Shown here in pieces: positions 1 through 6,156 of a DNA stretch of 22,116 bases. Source of the DNA: an uncultured Eubacterium sp. GTDB taxonomy: Bacteria; Bacillota; Clostridia; Lachnospirales; Lachnospiraceae. Position 1 is the stretch's first letter, and the number at the start of each line of letters is the position of its first letter. A program made the position numbers and the translations under genes. Below the pieces are notes generated by a model. The model searched no databases and was not told the DNA's origin. It worked only from the letters and a program-made list of their open reading frames with translations. The stretch covers positions 1 through 22,116 of the forward strand of contig CAJTVR010000081.1 in NCBI GenBank assembly GCA_910580075.1, written 5' to 3'.

Positions 1-250
1 CTGTTCCGCCTCCGAACAGTAAGAACTTCTAAATTTTCTGCTTCCAGGCTGTGGCTGCGGACGGACCGGTGCCTGATGCCCTGGCGTTATGGCATGTTTT
101 ACACTTTGGCATTAGCAGGCACCTTTTGGGGCTTCTGTGTTTCTGACAGCAGCAGGCAGTGAGCCCCAAATCCTGTATATCAGGCAGAAAATTAAGAAGT
201 TCTAACTGTTCTGCGGAGTCACAGAAAAAGGAAAAAATGTCTCTTCCCAG
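1..250 (-). repeat. Repeat copy A, inverted, cut by the left window edge
   Basis: The reverse complement of this stretch aligns with 810-1070 over nearly its whole length. It begins at the window edge inside one terminal arm (CTGTTCCGCCTCCGAACAG) and ends near 245-250 in a degraded outer arm. The best conserved parts are the two arms, the TTGGGGC...GCCCCAA inner stem and the GGTGCCTG...CAGGCACC inner stem. The 29 bases between TTGGGGC and GCCCCAA differ strongly between copies although their length is kept. The outer end is eroded: TCTCTTCCCAG replaces the TCTCCGCCCCGG type end. A reading frame runs through it on the minus strand (29-334), but it is a by-product shared by all copies and I do not call it a gene. 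No transposase is seen. Confidence 0.85.
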
Positions 251-809
251 CTGGTATTGGATAAATTTCTGCTTTTTCTGCTTATCATTCTCACCATTTT
301 CTTCTTTTACAATTTCTATATATTTCATTTGCATTTTCCCGGCATTAATAATCTATGTGATCTTCTTTATTCATACGGTTTACAGATACAGGCCGAAATC
401 CTGCAGAATATACGTCTGACTGCCGTGCTTTGGAAGTCTGGAAAACAAAATCCAGGTATACACATAAATTCATCCGGCTGTCTGCGGCAGAATATACTTC
501 TGGCTGCCTCTTCGGAACATGTCTGGAAAACAGCTGGCAGACACGTAAAATTCAGACAGCTGGCTGTAACAGGATCAGCGTCCTGCTATGAGACTATGCC
601 TGCTGTTTCATTTTCCGGAAAACAGAGTGCTGATTTGTAAAACAGCACCGTTCATTGGGTTTATCAGTCTAAAAGGTAAAGTAACCTGATTGTTTTTACT
701 CTACTCCATTAAAACGATATTTATAAGAATGTATCATATTTATTTTTCTAACACATTCCTGGACAGAAAACAGCAGCTGGACAGGTAAATAAAATTCAGC
801 CAGTAACAG
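251..809. other. Gene-free spacer between inverted repeat copies A and B
   Basis: About 560 bases separate the two oppositely oriented repeat copies. I see no ribosome binding site followed by a plausible gene. The open frame at 257-640 (+) has a hydrophobic start and then a low-complexity tail rich in Ser, Gln and Lys, with no recognisable domain. The motif TCTGGAAAACA or TCCGGAAAACA recurs at 437, 522 and 614. A six-base-pair hairpin, GTGCTG/CAGCAC, lies near 629-650. The stretch looks like eroded repeat material rather than a coding region. Confidence 0.5.
515..577 (+). repeat. Fragment resembling the left flank of repeat copy B
   Basis: The stretch CTGGAAAACAGCTGGCAG, followed by GTAAAATTCAG and GTAACAGG, resembles 752-812 just outside repeat copy B. 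That flank reads CTGGACAGAAAACAGCAGCTGG, then AATAAAATTCAGCCAG, then TAACAGCCGG. Small insertions and deletions separate the two. The outer flank of copy A also shows a related stretch (AAATT.A.CCA.TA.CAGC). This suggests that the repeat family extends about 60 bases further left than its inverted arms, or that the flank was duplicated on its own. No TIR arm follows at 577, so this is at most a solo end. Confidence 0.5.
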
Positions 810-1087
810 CCGGGGCGGAGAAACTTTTTCCTTTTTCTGTGACTCCGCAGAACAGTTAGAACTTCTTAATTTTCTGCACGATATTCAGGATTTGGGGCAC
901 ACAGACTGTCGCTGCAGAAATCCTGGAAGCCCCAAAAGGTGCCTGCCAATGCCAAAGTGTAAAGCATATCATAACGTCAGGGCATCAGGCACCGGTCCGT
1001 CCGCTGCCACAGTCTTGAAGCAGAAAATTTAGAAGTTCTTACTGTTCGGAGGCGGAACAGAAAAAGGAAAAAGTTTCTCCGCCCCGG
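810..1087 (+). repeat. Repeat copy B, complete: 278-base element with 68-base terminal inverted repeats
   Basis: The left arm 810-877 and the right arm 1020-1087 are inverted copies. The outer 31 bases match perfectly (starting CCGGGGCGGAGAAAC) and the inner 37 match imperfectly. Inside lie two more inverted pairs. The first is TTGGGGC/GCCCCAA, near 892-898 and 928-934. The second is GGTGCCTG..AATGCC, near 938-954, against GGCATCAGGCACC, near 980-993. On paper the whole unit folds as a long stem capped by two hairpins. A copy in the opposite orientation lies at 1-250 and the right half occurs again at 5918-6039. There is no transposase and no clear target-site duplication. It could be a MITE-like element, an intergenic palindromic repeat or the gene of a structured RNA. 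I do not recognise the family. Confidence 0.85.
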
Positions 1088-1139
1088 CGTCCGGGAAACC
1101 TATAGTTCCTCCGCCCCAGCGTTCGGATAGCCTATACAT
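1078..1139 (+). repeat. Tandem imperfect duplication of the repeat right end
   Basis: The right terminus of copy B plus about 20 bases outside it occurs twice in a row. The first unit starts CTCCGCCCCGGCGTCCGGG at 1078 and ends CCTATAGTT. The second starts CTCCGCCCCAGCGTTCGGA at about 1109 and ends CCTATACAT. By eye roughly 25 of 31 positions agree. The half-copy near 6023 also continues into GGCGTCCGG, so this short tail belongs to the element's conserved right border. Confidence 0.6.
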
Positions 1140-1159
1140 AATGGAAGGCAGCCGAAAAT

Positions 1160-1188
1160 TTGACAATACTCTTCCTGTATGTTTTAAT
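1160..1188 (+). promoter_or_regulatory. Probable sigma-A promoter of the small membrane protein gene
   Basis: A perfect -35 hexamer TTGACA (1160-1165) is followed after 17 bases by TTTAAT (1183-1188), five of six matches to the -10 consensus. The predicted start lies about 45 bases upstream of the ATG at 1242. The gene has its own ribosome binding site GGAAGGAA near 1230-1237. Confidence 0.6.
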
Positions 1189-1241
1189 AAAAGAAAAACT
1201 TTGACCTGTTATATTTTGTATTTGAAGTTGGAAGGAAGCAT

Positions 1242-1487
1242 ATGAGATTTAAACGTTTTAATCAGATCCTGAACATTCTGACTAGCAGTACCCTGGGAGT
1301 TTTTCTGGGACATTCAATTTATATATACAGGGACTATCAGACGCGTCCTGACCTGTATGACATGCAGTCCGCCCCATGGTATACCAGTATTTTGATGTAT
1401 GGGATATCTGCACTTACTGTACTTGCTGTGTGCTTTCTATTAAAAGCCATCATTTATAAAAAATCGAAAGACTGGCAGAATAAATAG
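1242..1487 (+). CDS. Small two-helix membrane protein of unknown function
   Basis: This 81-residue protein has two hydrophobic segments, at about residues 9-28 and 48-68. They are separated by a polar loop with RPDLYDMQSAPWYTS and followed by a basic tail (KKSKDWQNK). The Lys/Arg-rich N-terminus and C-terminus suggest a helical hairpin with both ends in the cytoplasm. The start is supported by GGAAGGAA seven bases upstream and by a near-consensus promoter. The loop motif with SAPWYTS resembles small unnamed proteins I associate with Lachnospiraceae genomes, but I cannot name a family. It is a single-gene unit between repeat debris and the terminator at 1599-1671, convergent with cysN. I am confident it is expressed as a protein and uncertain about its role. 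Confidence 0.8.
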   Translation: MRFKRFNQILNILTSSTLGVFLGHSIYIYRDYQTRPDLYDMQSAPWYTSILMYGISALTVLAVCFLLKAIIYKKSKDWQNK

Positions 1488-1598
1488 CCCGGATTAAAAA
1501 TGAAACGCATAAACAGATACGTTCTGATGCTTGCAGCCGCCAGTATTGAAATCTGAACGCACCGCGCCAGACGCTGGCCTGACAAAAATACTGCAGAT

Positions 1599-1671
1599 AA
1601 AAAAAACTGCACTGAATGATTTTATATGCCATGAAAAATACCATAGCAAAATCATTCAGTGCAGTTTTTTT
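1599..1671. terminator. Strong bidirectional terminator between the small membrane protein gene and cysN
   Basis: An inverted repeat of about 24 bases starts with an A-run plus ACTGCACTGAATGATTTT (1599-1623). Its partner is AAAATCATTCAGTGCAG plus a T-run (1648-1671). The core is perfectly paired, and T tracts follow in both directions. It can end transcription of the + strand gene at 1242 and of the minus strand cysD-cysN operon that converges on it. Confidence 0.9.
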
Positions 1672-1687
1672 CTATCGTTTATAATCT

Positions 1688-3388
1688 TTACGCACTCCAG
1701 AAATTATCTTTAAACACAATACTGCGGTACGTTTCAAATTTCAGCCAGCGGTTATAAAATTCAGCTGTGCTGCCTTTTGCAATTGTGTCGAATTCATGAA
1801 TAAATGTATCCACCTCTTTCTGGTTTCCTGCCAGAACGGCACATCCCCGGCCGTTTACAATCGGATAACCTTCATACCGGTAGTCATTCGTAGATACAAT
1901 TTTGGAAATCCTGCTGTCGCGGACACAGACTGCCATATGCTCATGCAGAATAATGATATCGAAATACGCTGGATAATGATAGCTTTCTCCATGCACTGGA
2001 ACCACGTCGCCAACGGTAAAACGGCTGTTATGCGGGCTTTCCTTTGTAATCGTATCTAAAAACAGGTTCAGATAATATTCTTTAAAAATACCCGCTCCTG
2101 CTATTAAATCCTGATACCAGAACGTGGTCATTGTATCCCGTTCCCCTCTGCCCCGGGTACTTTCTACAACACCGCATGCGGAAGTCATATGGCTTACACG
2201 GTCAATCAGAATCAGCTCGCCCATCGTCTTATGCTTACGGAATTCGTCTGCCGCAATGTTTTCAGAAAGCACAATGTCGCAGACCCCGATCTCATTTTTC
2301 TGCAGAGATACAGCCGGTAAATGTTTACCTGTATTGACATCTATCTTATAATGAATGCTGCTGATAATCGCAGGCATCTGTCTGGTAGCAATCTTAATCA
2401 GGTAATCCTGCTCCGTTTTCAGACATTCGTCATCCATCCACAGAAGCGTAGCTGTAATCTTTTTGGACAGTACAATCGGTGCATTTTTTACAAGAACGCT
2501 GCCTCTTGAAATATCAATTTCACGGTCCAGCTGAATCGTCGCCGGCTGGCCTTTTCTGACAGATTCTGACTTTTTGTCCCCGGCCAGAATGGATTTGATA
2601 TGCGCCCTCTGACAGCCTGGAAGCACTTCGATTTCATCCCCGACCATAAATTCCCCAGCTTCTACCTGGCCCTGAAATCCACGGAATTCATGATTGGGAC
2701 GGCACACACGCTGTACCGGCATATAAGTGCCCGTTTCTGCCGTCTTTTCACTGATATCGATATTTTCCAGATACGTCAGCAGGTCTTCCTTGTCATACCA
2801 TGGCATATTGCTGCTTCTTTTTGTAATATTATCCCCTTCTGTTGCCGATACCGGAATAATTCTGACACTGCCAAGAGACAGTTCCTGGGCTAATTCCTGA
2901 ATCTGTGCAGTAATTTCCTCAAAGCGCGTCTTGCTGTATCCGGCTAAGTCCATTTTATTGACTGCAAATACAAAATACTGGATTCCCATCAGCGCGCAGA
3001 TTCTAGCATGGCGTCTTGTCTGAACCAGAACACCCGCCTGGGCATCCACTAAAATAACTGCAAGCTCTGCAAAAGAGGCACCGACAGCCATATTTCTCGT
3101 ATATTCTTCATGGCCCGGCGTATCTGCCACGATAAAGCTGCGGTGATCCGTTGTAAAATAGCGGTATGCGACGTCAATCGTAATCCCCTGCTCACGCTCA
3201 GCCATCAGGCCGTCTAACAGCAGCGAATAATCAATAGCGCCTTCCCTGCTGCCAACCTTGCTGTCTAATTCCAGCGCCCGTTCCTGGTCTGCATAGATTA
3301 ATTTGGCATCGTACAAAATATGCCCGATCAGTGTGGATTTTCCGTCATCGACACTCCCGCAGGTAATAAATTTTAACAGCCCTTTCAT
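1688..3388 (-). CDS. cysN: Sulfate adenylyltransferase subunit 1 (ATP sulfurylase GTPase), long form
   Basis: CysN is the GTPase subunit that couples GTP hydrolysis to formation of adenosine 5'-phosphosulfate from sulfate and ATP by CysD. Visible motifs: P-loop GSVDDGKS (11-18), EREQGITIDVAYRYF (about 64-78), DTPGHEEY (89-96), NKMDL (144-148) and SATEGDNI (181-188). EF-Tu-like domains II and III follow up to about residue 405. The protein is 566 residues, against about 475 for E. coli CysN. The extra 155 or so residues (about 410-566) are not an APS kinase: no second P-loop is present, so this is not a CysNC fusion. The ATG directly follows the cysD stop (TAA-ATG), which implies translational coupling. 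The gene ends 17 bases before the shared terminator. Confidence 0.95.
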   Translation of the reverse strand: MKGLLKFITCGSVDDGKSTLIGHILYDAKLIYADQERALELDSKVGSREGAIDYSLLLDGLMAEREQGITIDVAYRYFTTDHRSFIVADTPGHEEYTRNMAVGASFAELAVILVDAQAGVLVQTRRHARICALMGIQYFVFAVNKMDLAGYSKTRFEEITAQIQELAQELSLGSVRIIPVSATEGDNITKRSSNMPWYDKEDLLTYLENIDISEKTAETGTYMPVQRVCRPNHEFRGFQGQVEAGEFMVGDEIEVLPGCQRAHIKSILAGDKKSESVRKGQPATIQLDREIDISRGSVLVKNAPIVLSKKITATLLWMDDECLKTEQDYLIKIATRQMPAIISSIHYKIDVNTGKHLPAVSLQKNEIGVCDIVLSENIAADEFRKHKTMGELILIDRVSHMTSACGVVESTRGRGERDTMTTFWYQDLIAGAGIFKEYYLNLFLDTITKESPHNSRFTVGDVVPVHGESYHYPAYFDIIILHEHMAVCVRDSRISKIVSTNDYRYEGYPIVNGRGCAVLAGNQKEVDTFIHEFDTIAKGSTAEFYNRWLKFETYRSIVFKDNFWSA

Positions 3389-4288
3389 TTAAAAATACCC
3401 CTCCCGCTTTCTTCTTTCCATGCTTCCTGCCGCTTCGTTATCAATCACCCTGGATGTACGTTCGGATTCCACCGCACTTAATGTCTCTTCGATAATTGCA
3501 TCCAGCGATTCTGCATCAGATTCACAGCCTCCGGTTAACGGATAGCAGCCAAGCGTGCGGAAACGTATTTTTTTGTACTCCTCTTTTTCTCCCTCACGCA
3601 GTTTCAGGCGGTCGTCATCCACCATAATGATATTGCCGTCACGGTATACAACCGGACGCTCTTTGGCAAAATACAGCGGAACAATTTCAATATTTTCCCT
3701 CTTAATATACTGCCAGATATCTTTTTCCGTCCAGTTCGAAATCGGAAATACACGGATACTCTCTCCCTGGTTAATCATCGTGTTAAACAGCTTCCACATC
3801 TCCGGACGCTGGTTTTTCGGGTCCCATGCATGGTTTTCATTGCGAAACGAAAAAATCCTCTCTTTCGCTCTGGATTTTTCTTCATCCCGGCGTCCTCCGC
3901 CAAAAGCCGCCGTAAACCCATACTTATTGAGTGCCTGCTTCAAAGCCTGAGTCTTCATGATATCCGTATACGCCGCGCCATGGTCAAACGGATTAATTCC
4001 ACGCGCCACACCGTCCTCATTCACATACTCAATCATCTCAATTCCCAGCTTTTCCGCTATGCGGTCGCGGAACGAAATCATTTCTTTAAATTTCCAGGTT
4101 GTATTCACATGCAGAAACGGAAACGGCGGCTTTTCCGGATAAAATGCCTTCATAGCAAGATGCAGCATAACAGAGCTGTCTTTTCCAATCGAATACAGCA
4201 TTACTGGTTTTTCACATTCTGCAGCTACTTCGCGGATAATATATATGGCTTCTGCCTCCAGCTCGTCCAAATGTGATAATTCACTCAT
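3389..4288 (-). CDS. cysD: Sulfate adenylyltransferase subunit 2 (ATP sulfurylase catalytic subunit)
   Basis: CysD performs the adenylyl transfer from ATP to sulfate, making APS in the cytoplasm in complex with CysN. The 299-residue length is typical. Family motifs are clear: the PP-loop YSIGKDSSVMLHL (about 32-44), GGGRRDEEKSRAKERIFSF, FPISNWTEKDIWQYI, and GCYPLTGG near the C-terminus. The start has a good ribosome binding site, AAGGAGG at 4295-4301, six bases upstream. It is the first gene of a two-gene operon with cysN and abuts it exactly. No cysC, cysH, APS reductase, sulfate transporter or sulfite reductase gene lies in the window, so the fate of APS cannot be read here. Confidence 0.96.
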   Translation of the reverse strand: MSELSHLDELEAEAIYIIREVAAECEKPVMLYSIGKDSSVMLHLAMKAFYPEKPPFPFLHVNTTWKFKEMISFRDRIAEKLGIEMIEYVNEDGVARGINPFDHGAAYTDIMKTQALKQALNKYGFTAAFGGGRRDEEKSRAKERIFSFRNENHAWDPKNQRPEMWKLFNTMINQGESIRVFPISNWTEKDIWQYIKRENIEIVPLYFAKERPVVYRDGNIIMVDDDRLKLREGEKEEYKKIRFRTLGCYPLTGGCESDAESLDAIIEETLSAVESERTSRVIDNEAAGSMERRKREGYF

Positions 4289-4325
4289 ATTGTTCCTCCT
4301 TAGGGAATCATAACTTAAAAATAAT

Positions 4326-4355
4326 AGTATACCTTAGACATTAAAAATAACTTAA
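4326..4355 (-). promoter_or_regulatory. Possible cysDN promoter
   Basis: On the minus strand a good -10 hexamer TATACT (4326-4331) lies about 38 bases upstream of the cysD ATG. The -35 region at the right distance is weak (TTAAGT at 4350-4355, spacer 18). A weak -35 could mean that an activator is needed, but no operator is evident. AT-rich sequence also offers overlapping alternatives. Confidence 0.35.
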
Positions 4356-4423
4356 ACAGCAGTCATCCCGTACATACTTTTTTTACTTCGAAACCTGCTG
4401 TTCTGATAAGCTGCCCGTTTTGA

Positions 4424-5293
4424 TTACTGAAAAAATTTTTCCTTCACTTCTGTTACAGGCATATCCAGGCCGGTATACAGTTTAAACGCTGCCGCTCCCT
4501 GCCACAGCAGCATTCCCTCTCCGGTAATGCATGTACACCCTGCCTCTTCAGCCTCTTTCAAAAGTTTTGTTTTCTTTGGATGATACACTGCGTCACATAC
4601 TACAAGGCCCGGCCGGAAAGCCGTCACATCTTTTACAACACTTTCATGCTCCATCGGCTTCATGCCCACAATCGTTGCATTGGCAAAAATATCGCTTGAT
4701 CCGATTTCTTCTTTCATTTTTGCCTGATCCGCAATATCATATACCTGCACGGTGCATTCCGGCTTCGCACTGCGGATTTTCTCTGCTGTCTCTAAGGTCC
4801 GTTCAAAAAATGCATCTTTGATATTAAAAATCGAAATCTCCCGTGCCCCGTCCAGTGCGCACTGCACCTGAATCGCTGTTGCAGCCCCGCCGCCTCCGGC
4901 AACGGTAATTTTTTTCCCTTTGATCTCCACGCCATGATCGCGCAGGTTATTTACAAACCCTTCCCCGTCTGTAATATATCCCGTCAGCCTGCCGTTATCA
5001 TTCACAATCGTATTCACTGCCCCAATAATCTGTGCCGCCGGAGACAGCTCGTCCATATATTTTGCGGCTTCTGTCTTATCCGGCATTGTCACATTGCATC
5101 CGCGCATCTGAAACGTACGTATTGCATCCACTGCCTTTGCCACTTCTTCCTCTTTTATATCAAAAGCGGTATATACATAATCCAGCCCAAGCCTCTGAAA
5201 ACTGTAATTATACATTGCCGGTGAACCTGAATGCCCAACCGGTGAACCGATTAATGCCAGTAATCCTGTCGTACCTGAAATTCTGCTTTCCAT
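4424..5293 (-). CDS. aroE: Shikimate/quinate dehydrogenase family protein, YdiB-like
   Basis: This is an NAD(P)-dependent oxidoreductase interconverting 3-dehydroshikimate and shikimate, or dehydroquinate and quinate. The substrate domain shows IGSPVGHSGSPAMYN (15-29; the Ser pair 22/24 binds the carboxylate), GCNVTMPDKTE with the catalytic Lys at 73, and TDGEGF (109-114). The cofactor domain has GGGGAAT (133-139). After the second beta strand it reads IFNIKDAFFERT, unlike the NRT motif of NADP-specific AroE and like E. coli YdiB. The C-terminal part (VGMKP, GMLLWQGA) is also YdiB-like. A degradative or dual-cofactor role is therefore possible, and the symbol aroE marks the family only. The start has GGAAGGAAAA just upstream and the gene has its own candidate promoter. 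Confidence 0.92.
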   Translation of the reverse strand: MESRISGTTGLLALIGSPVGHSGSPAMYNYSFQRLGLDYVYTAFDIKEEEVAKAVDAIRTFQMRGCNVTMPDKTEAAKYMDELSPAAQIIGAVNTIVNDNGRLTGYITDGEGFVNNLRDHGVEIKGKKITVAGGGGAATAIQVQCALDGAREISIFNIKDAFFERTLETAEKIRSAKPECTVQVYDIADQAKMKEEIGSSDIFANATIVGMKPMEHESVVKDVTAFRPGLVVCDAVYHPKKTKLLKEAEEAGCTCITGEGMLLWQGAAAFKLYTGLDMPVTEVKEKFFQ

Positions 5294-5326
5294 TGCTTTT
5301 TCCTTCCTCTGTAATATTCTTTTAAC

Positions 5327-5355
5327 AGATTACCACAGCCATTTTTTGCCGTCAA
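5327..5355 (-). promoter_or_regulatory. Probable promoter of the shikimate dehydrogenase gene
   Basis: On the minus strand TTGACG (5350-5355) is followed after 17 bases by TAATCT (5327-5332), preceded by TGG as in an extended -10. The predicted start lies about 25-30 bases upstream of the ATG at 5293, just downstream of the rpsU terminator. Confidence 0.5.
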
Positions 5356-5373
5356 CTGTATTTCGCTAAATGG

Positions 5374-5408
5374 AAAAGGGCTGTCGCACATGCAGCAGCC
5401 CTTTTTTT
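5374..5408. terminator. Terminator downstream of rpsU
   Basis: The hairpin GGGCTG/CAGCCC is flanked by A and T runs (AAAAGGGCTG on one side, CAGCCCTTTTTTT on the other). On the minus strand it lies 15 bases after the rpsU stop and ends in TTTTCC. The T run is longer on the + strand. It separates rpsU from the next gene's promoter. Confidence 0.8.
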
Positions 5409-5422
5409 AAATCGTTACCTGT

Positions 5423-5599
5423 TTAGTTATATTTACGTTTTCTTGCAGCTTCGGATTTCTTTTTACGACGAACACTCGGTTTTTCATAATGTTCTCTTTT
5501 GCGAATCTCCTGCTGAATTCCTGCTTTTGCACAGTTTCTTTTGAATCTGCGTAAAGCGGAATCTAAAGTCTCGTTCTCTTTTACGATCACATTTGACAT
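5423..5599 (-). CDS. rpsU: 30S ribosomal protein S21
   Basis: S21 binds the small ribosomal subunit near the mRNA 3'-end/anti-Shine-Dalgarno region and helps initiation. The 58-residue protein starts MSNVIVKENETLDSALRRF, contains RREHYEKPS-type sequence (RKREHYEKPSVRRKKKSEA) and ends RKRKYN: a full-length Firmicute S21. A longer open frame reaches 5644, but the family starts at MSNV, so I place the ATG at 5597-5599. Upstream lie GGGAGG (about 14 bases away) and GTGAGG (closer). A near-consensus promoter lies about 75 bases upstream. The usual neighbour yqeY is absent. Confidence 0.95.
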   Translation of the reverse strand: MSNVIVKENETLDSALRRFKRNCAKAGIQQEIRKREHYEKPSVRRKKKSEAARKRKYN

Positions 5600-5674
5600 A
5601 GCCTCACACCTAACCTCCCTCCAGTTGCGTATTGTGCATATCAACTGTTAGGTTTAATTTTAGCACTAGAAATT

Positions 5675-5702
5675 ATTATAGCATAATTTTTCCATACGTC
5701 AA
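5675..5702 (-). promoter_or_regulatory. rpsU promoter, near consensus
   Basis: On the minus strand TTGACG (5697-5702) and a perfect TATAAT (5675-5680) are spaced by 16 bases. Transcription would start near 5667 and leave a leader of about 70 bases before the rpsU ATG. Confidence 0.75.
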
Positions 5703-5874
5703 GAGGGTGGAAGAAATTTTTTAAATTCCATTTTATAGTATGCGGGCGTGTCTGAGAAGTCTTGGAAAAGCGGGTAACGGGGTCTGAAAAATGATTGGGC
5801 ATGCCTCCCAAAACGGGGATGTGACTGCGGAGCAAAGAGGGGGCTGATGTACTGGGTAAAACAGATGATTGCTA
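5703..5874. other. Spacer between divergent promoters, no gene seen
   Basis: This stretch lies between the rpsU promoter (-) and the promoter at 5875 (+). It is fairly G-rich on the + strand and has a short TTGGG/CCCAA hairpin near 5797-5813. The open frames here lack ribosome binding sites and have compositionally odd translations. I see nothing else in it. Confidence 0.4.
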
Positions 5875-5902
5875 TTGACAAAATGGGATGAATTTTTATA
5901 AT
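5875..5902 (+). promoter_or_regulatory. Perfect-consensus sigma-A promoter reading into the half repeat and the MutS-like gene
   Basis: TTGACA (5875-5880) and TATAAT (5897-5902) both match consensus exactly, with a 16-base spacer. Transcription would begin near 5909 and pass at once into the truncated repeat copy C, giving the MutS-like gene a leader of about 250 bases. Confidence 0.7.
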
Positions 5903-5917
5903 AGAAGAAAGAATTCA

Positions 5918-6039
5918 AAACGCCAGGGCATCAGGCACCGGTCCGTCCGCTGCCACAGCCTGGAAGCAGAAAATTTAGAATTTCTTACAGTTCGCAGGCG
6001 GAACAGAAAAAGGAAAAAATTTCTCCGCCCGGCGTCCGG
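5918..6039 (+). repeat. Repeat copy C, right half only
   Basis: From about AACGCCAGGGCATCAGGC onward this follows the right half of copies A and B. It includes GGTCCGTCCGCTGCCACAG, the inner arm GCAGAAAATTTAGAA and the outer arm ending GGCGTCCGG. The left arm and the TTGGGGC hairpin are missing, so the long stem cannot form. The truncation point lies in the loop of the second inner hairpin, about 16 bases after the perfect promoter at 5875-5902. The outer arm has lost one C compared with copy B (CCGCCC against CCGCCCC). Confidence 0.85.
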
Positions 6040-6098
6040 CTAATCCATGTAAAAATTCTTGCAGTCCCTCATGCCCCTGCAATATCAAAAAATATAAA

Positions 6099-6156
6099 AA
6101 GGAGAACCGCTGTCCAGCCGCTTTTACCGCTTCTTTCGGACAGCCCGGAAAATATC
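6099..6156 (+). promoter_or_regulatory. Unusual translation leader: ribosome binding site separated from the ATG by a hairpin
   Basis: AAAGGAG at about 6098-6104 is the only strong Shine-Dalgarno-like site upstream of the MutS-like gene, but it is about 52 bases from the ATG at 6157. A hairpin GCTGTCC (6109-6115) / GGACAGC (6138-6144) lies between them and would bring the two nearer. The frame is open back past the AGGAG but has no ATG, GTG or TTG. The ATG itself has only CGGAAAA close by. Confidence 0.4.

Noticed and set aside
29..334. Open frame of 101 codons on the minus strand as a gene
   Set aside because: It is the reading frame shared by all copies of the repeat and probably reflects constraint on the inverted arms. 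Kept as a finding, not as a CDS.
257..640. Open frame of 127 codons with a hydrophobic N-terminus
   Set aside because: No ribosome binding site, no recognisable domain, and it starts in the end of repeat copy A and runs through eroded repeat-like sequence.
1..1140. CRISPR array or insertion sequence
   Set aside because: The repeats are long, inverted and irregularly placed, with no regular spacers. No transposase or Cas gene is present.
1688..3388. CysNC fusion with APS kinase
   Set aside because: The extra C-terminal segment has no second P-loop or other APS kinase motif.
4353..4403. Terminator after the shikimate dehydrogenase gene (AACAGCAG/CTGCTGTT)
   Set aside because: Only eight base pairs around a loop of over 30 bases and no T run in the right place; too weak to call.
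5641..5918. Three overlapping 60-64 codon minus strand frames upstream of rpsU
   Set aside because: They lie across the rpsU promoter, lack ribosome binding sites and have no domain similarity.
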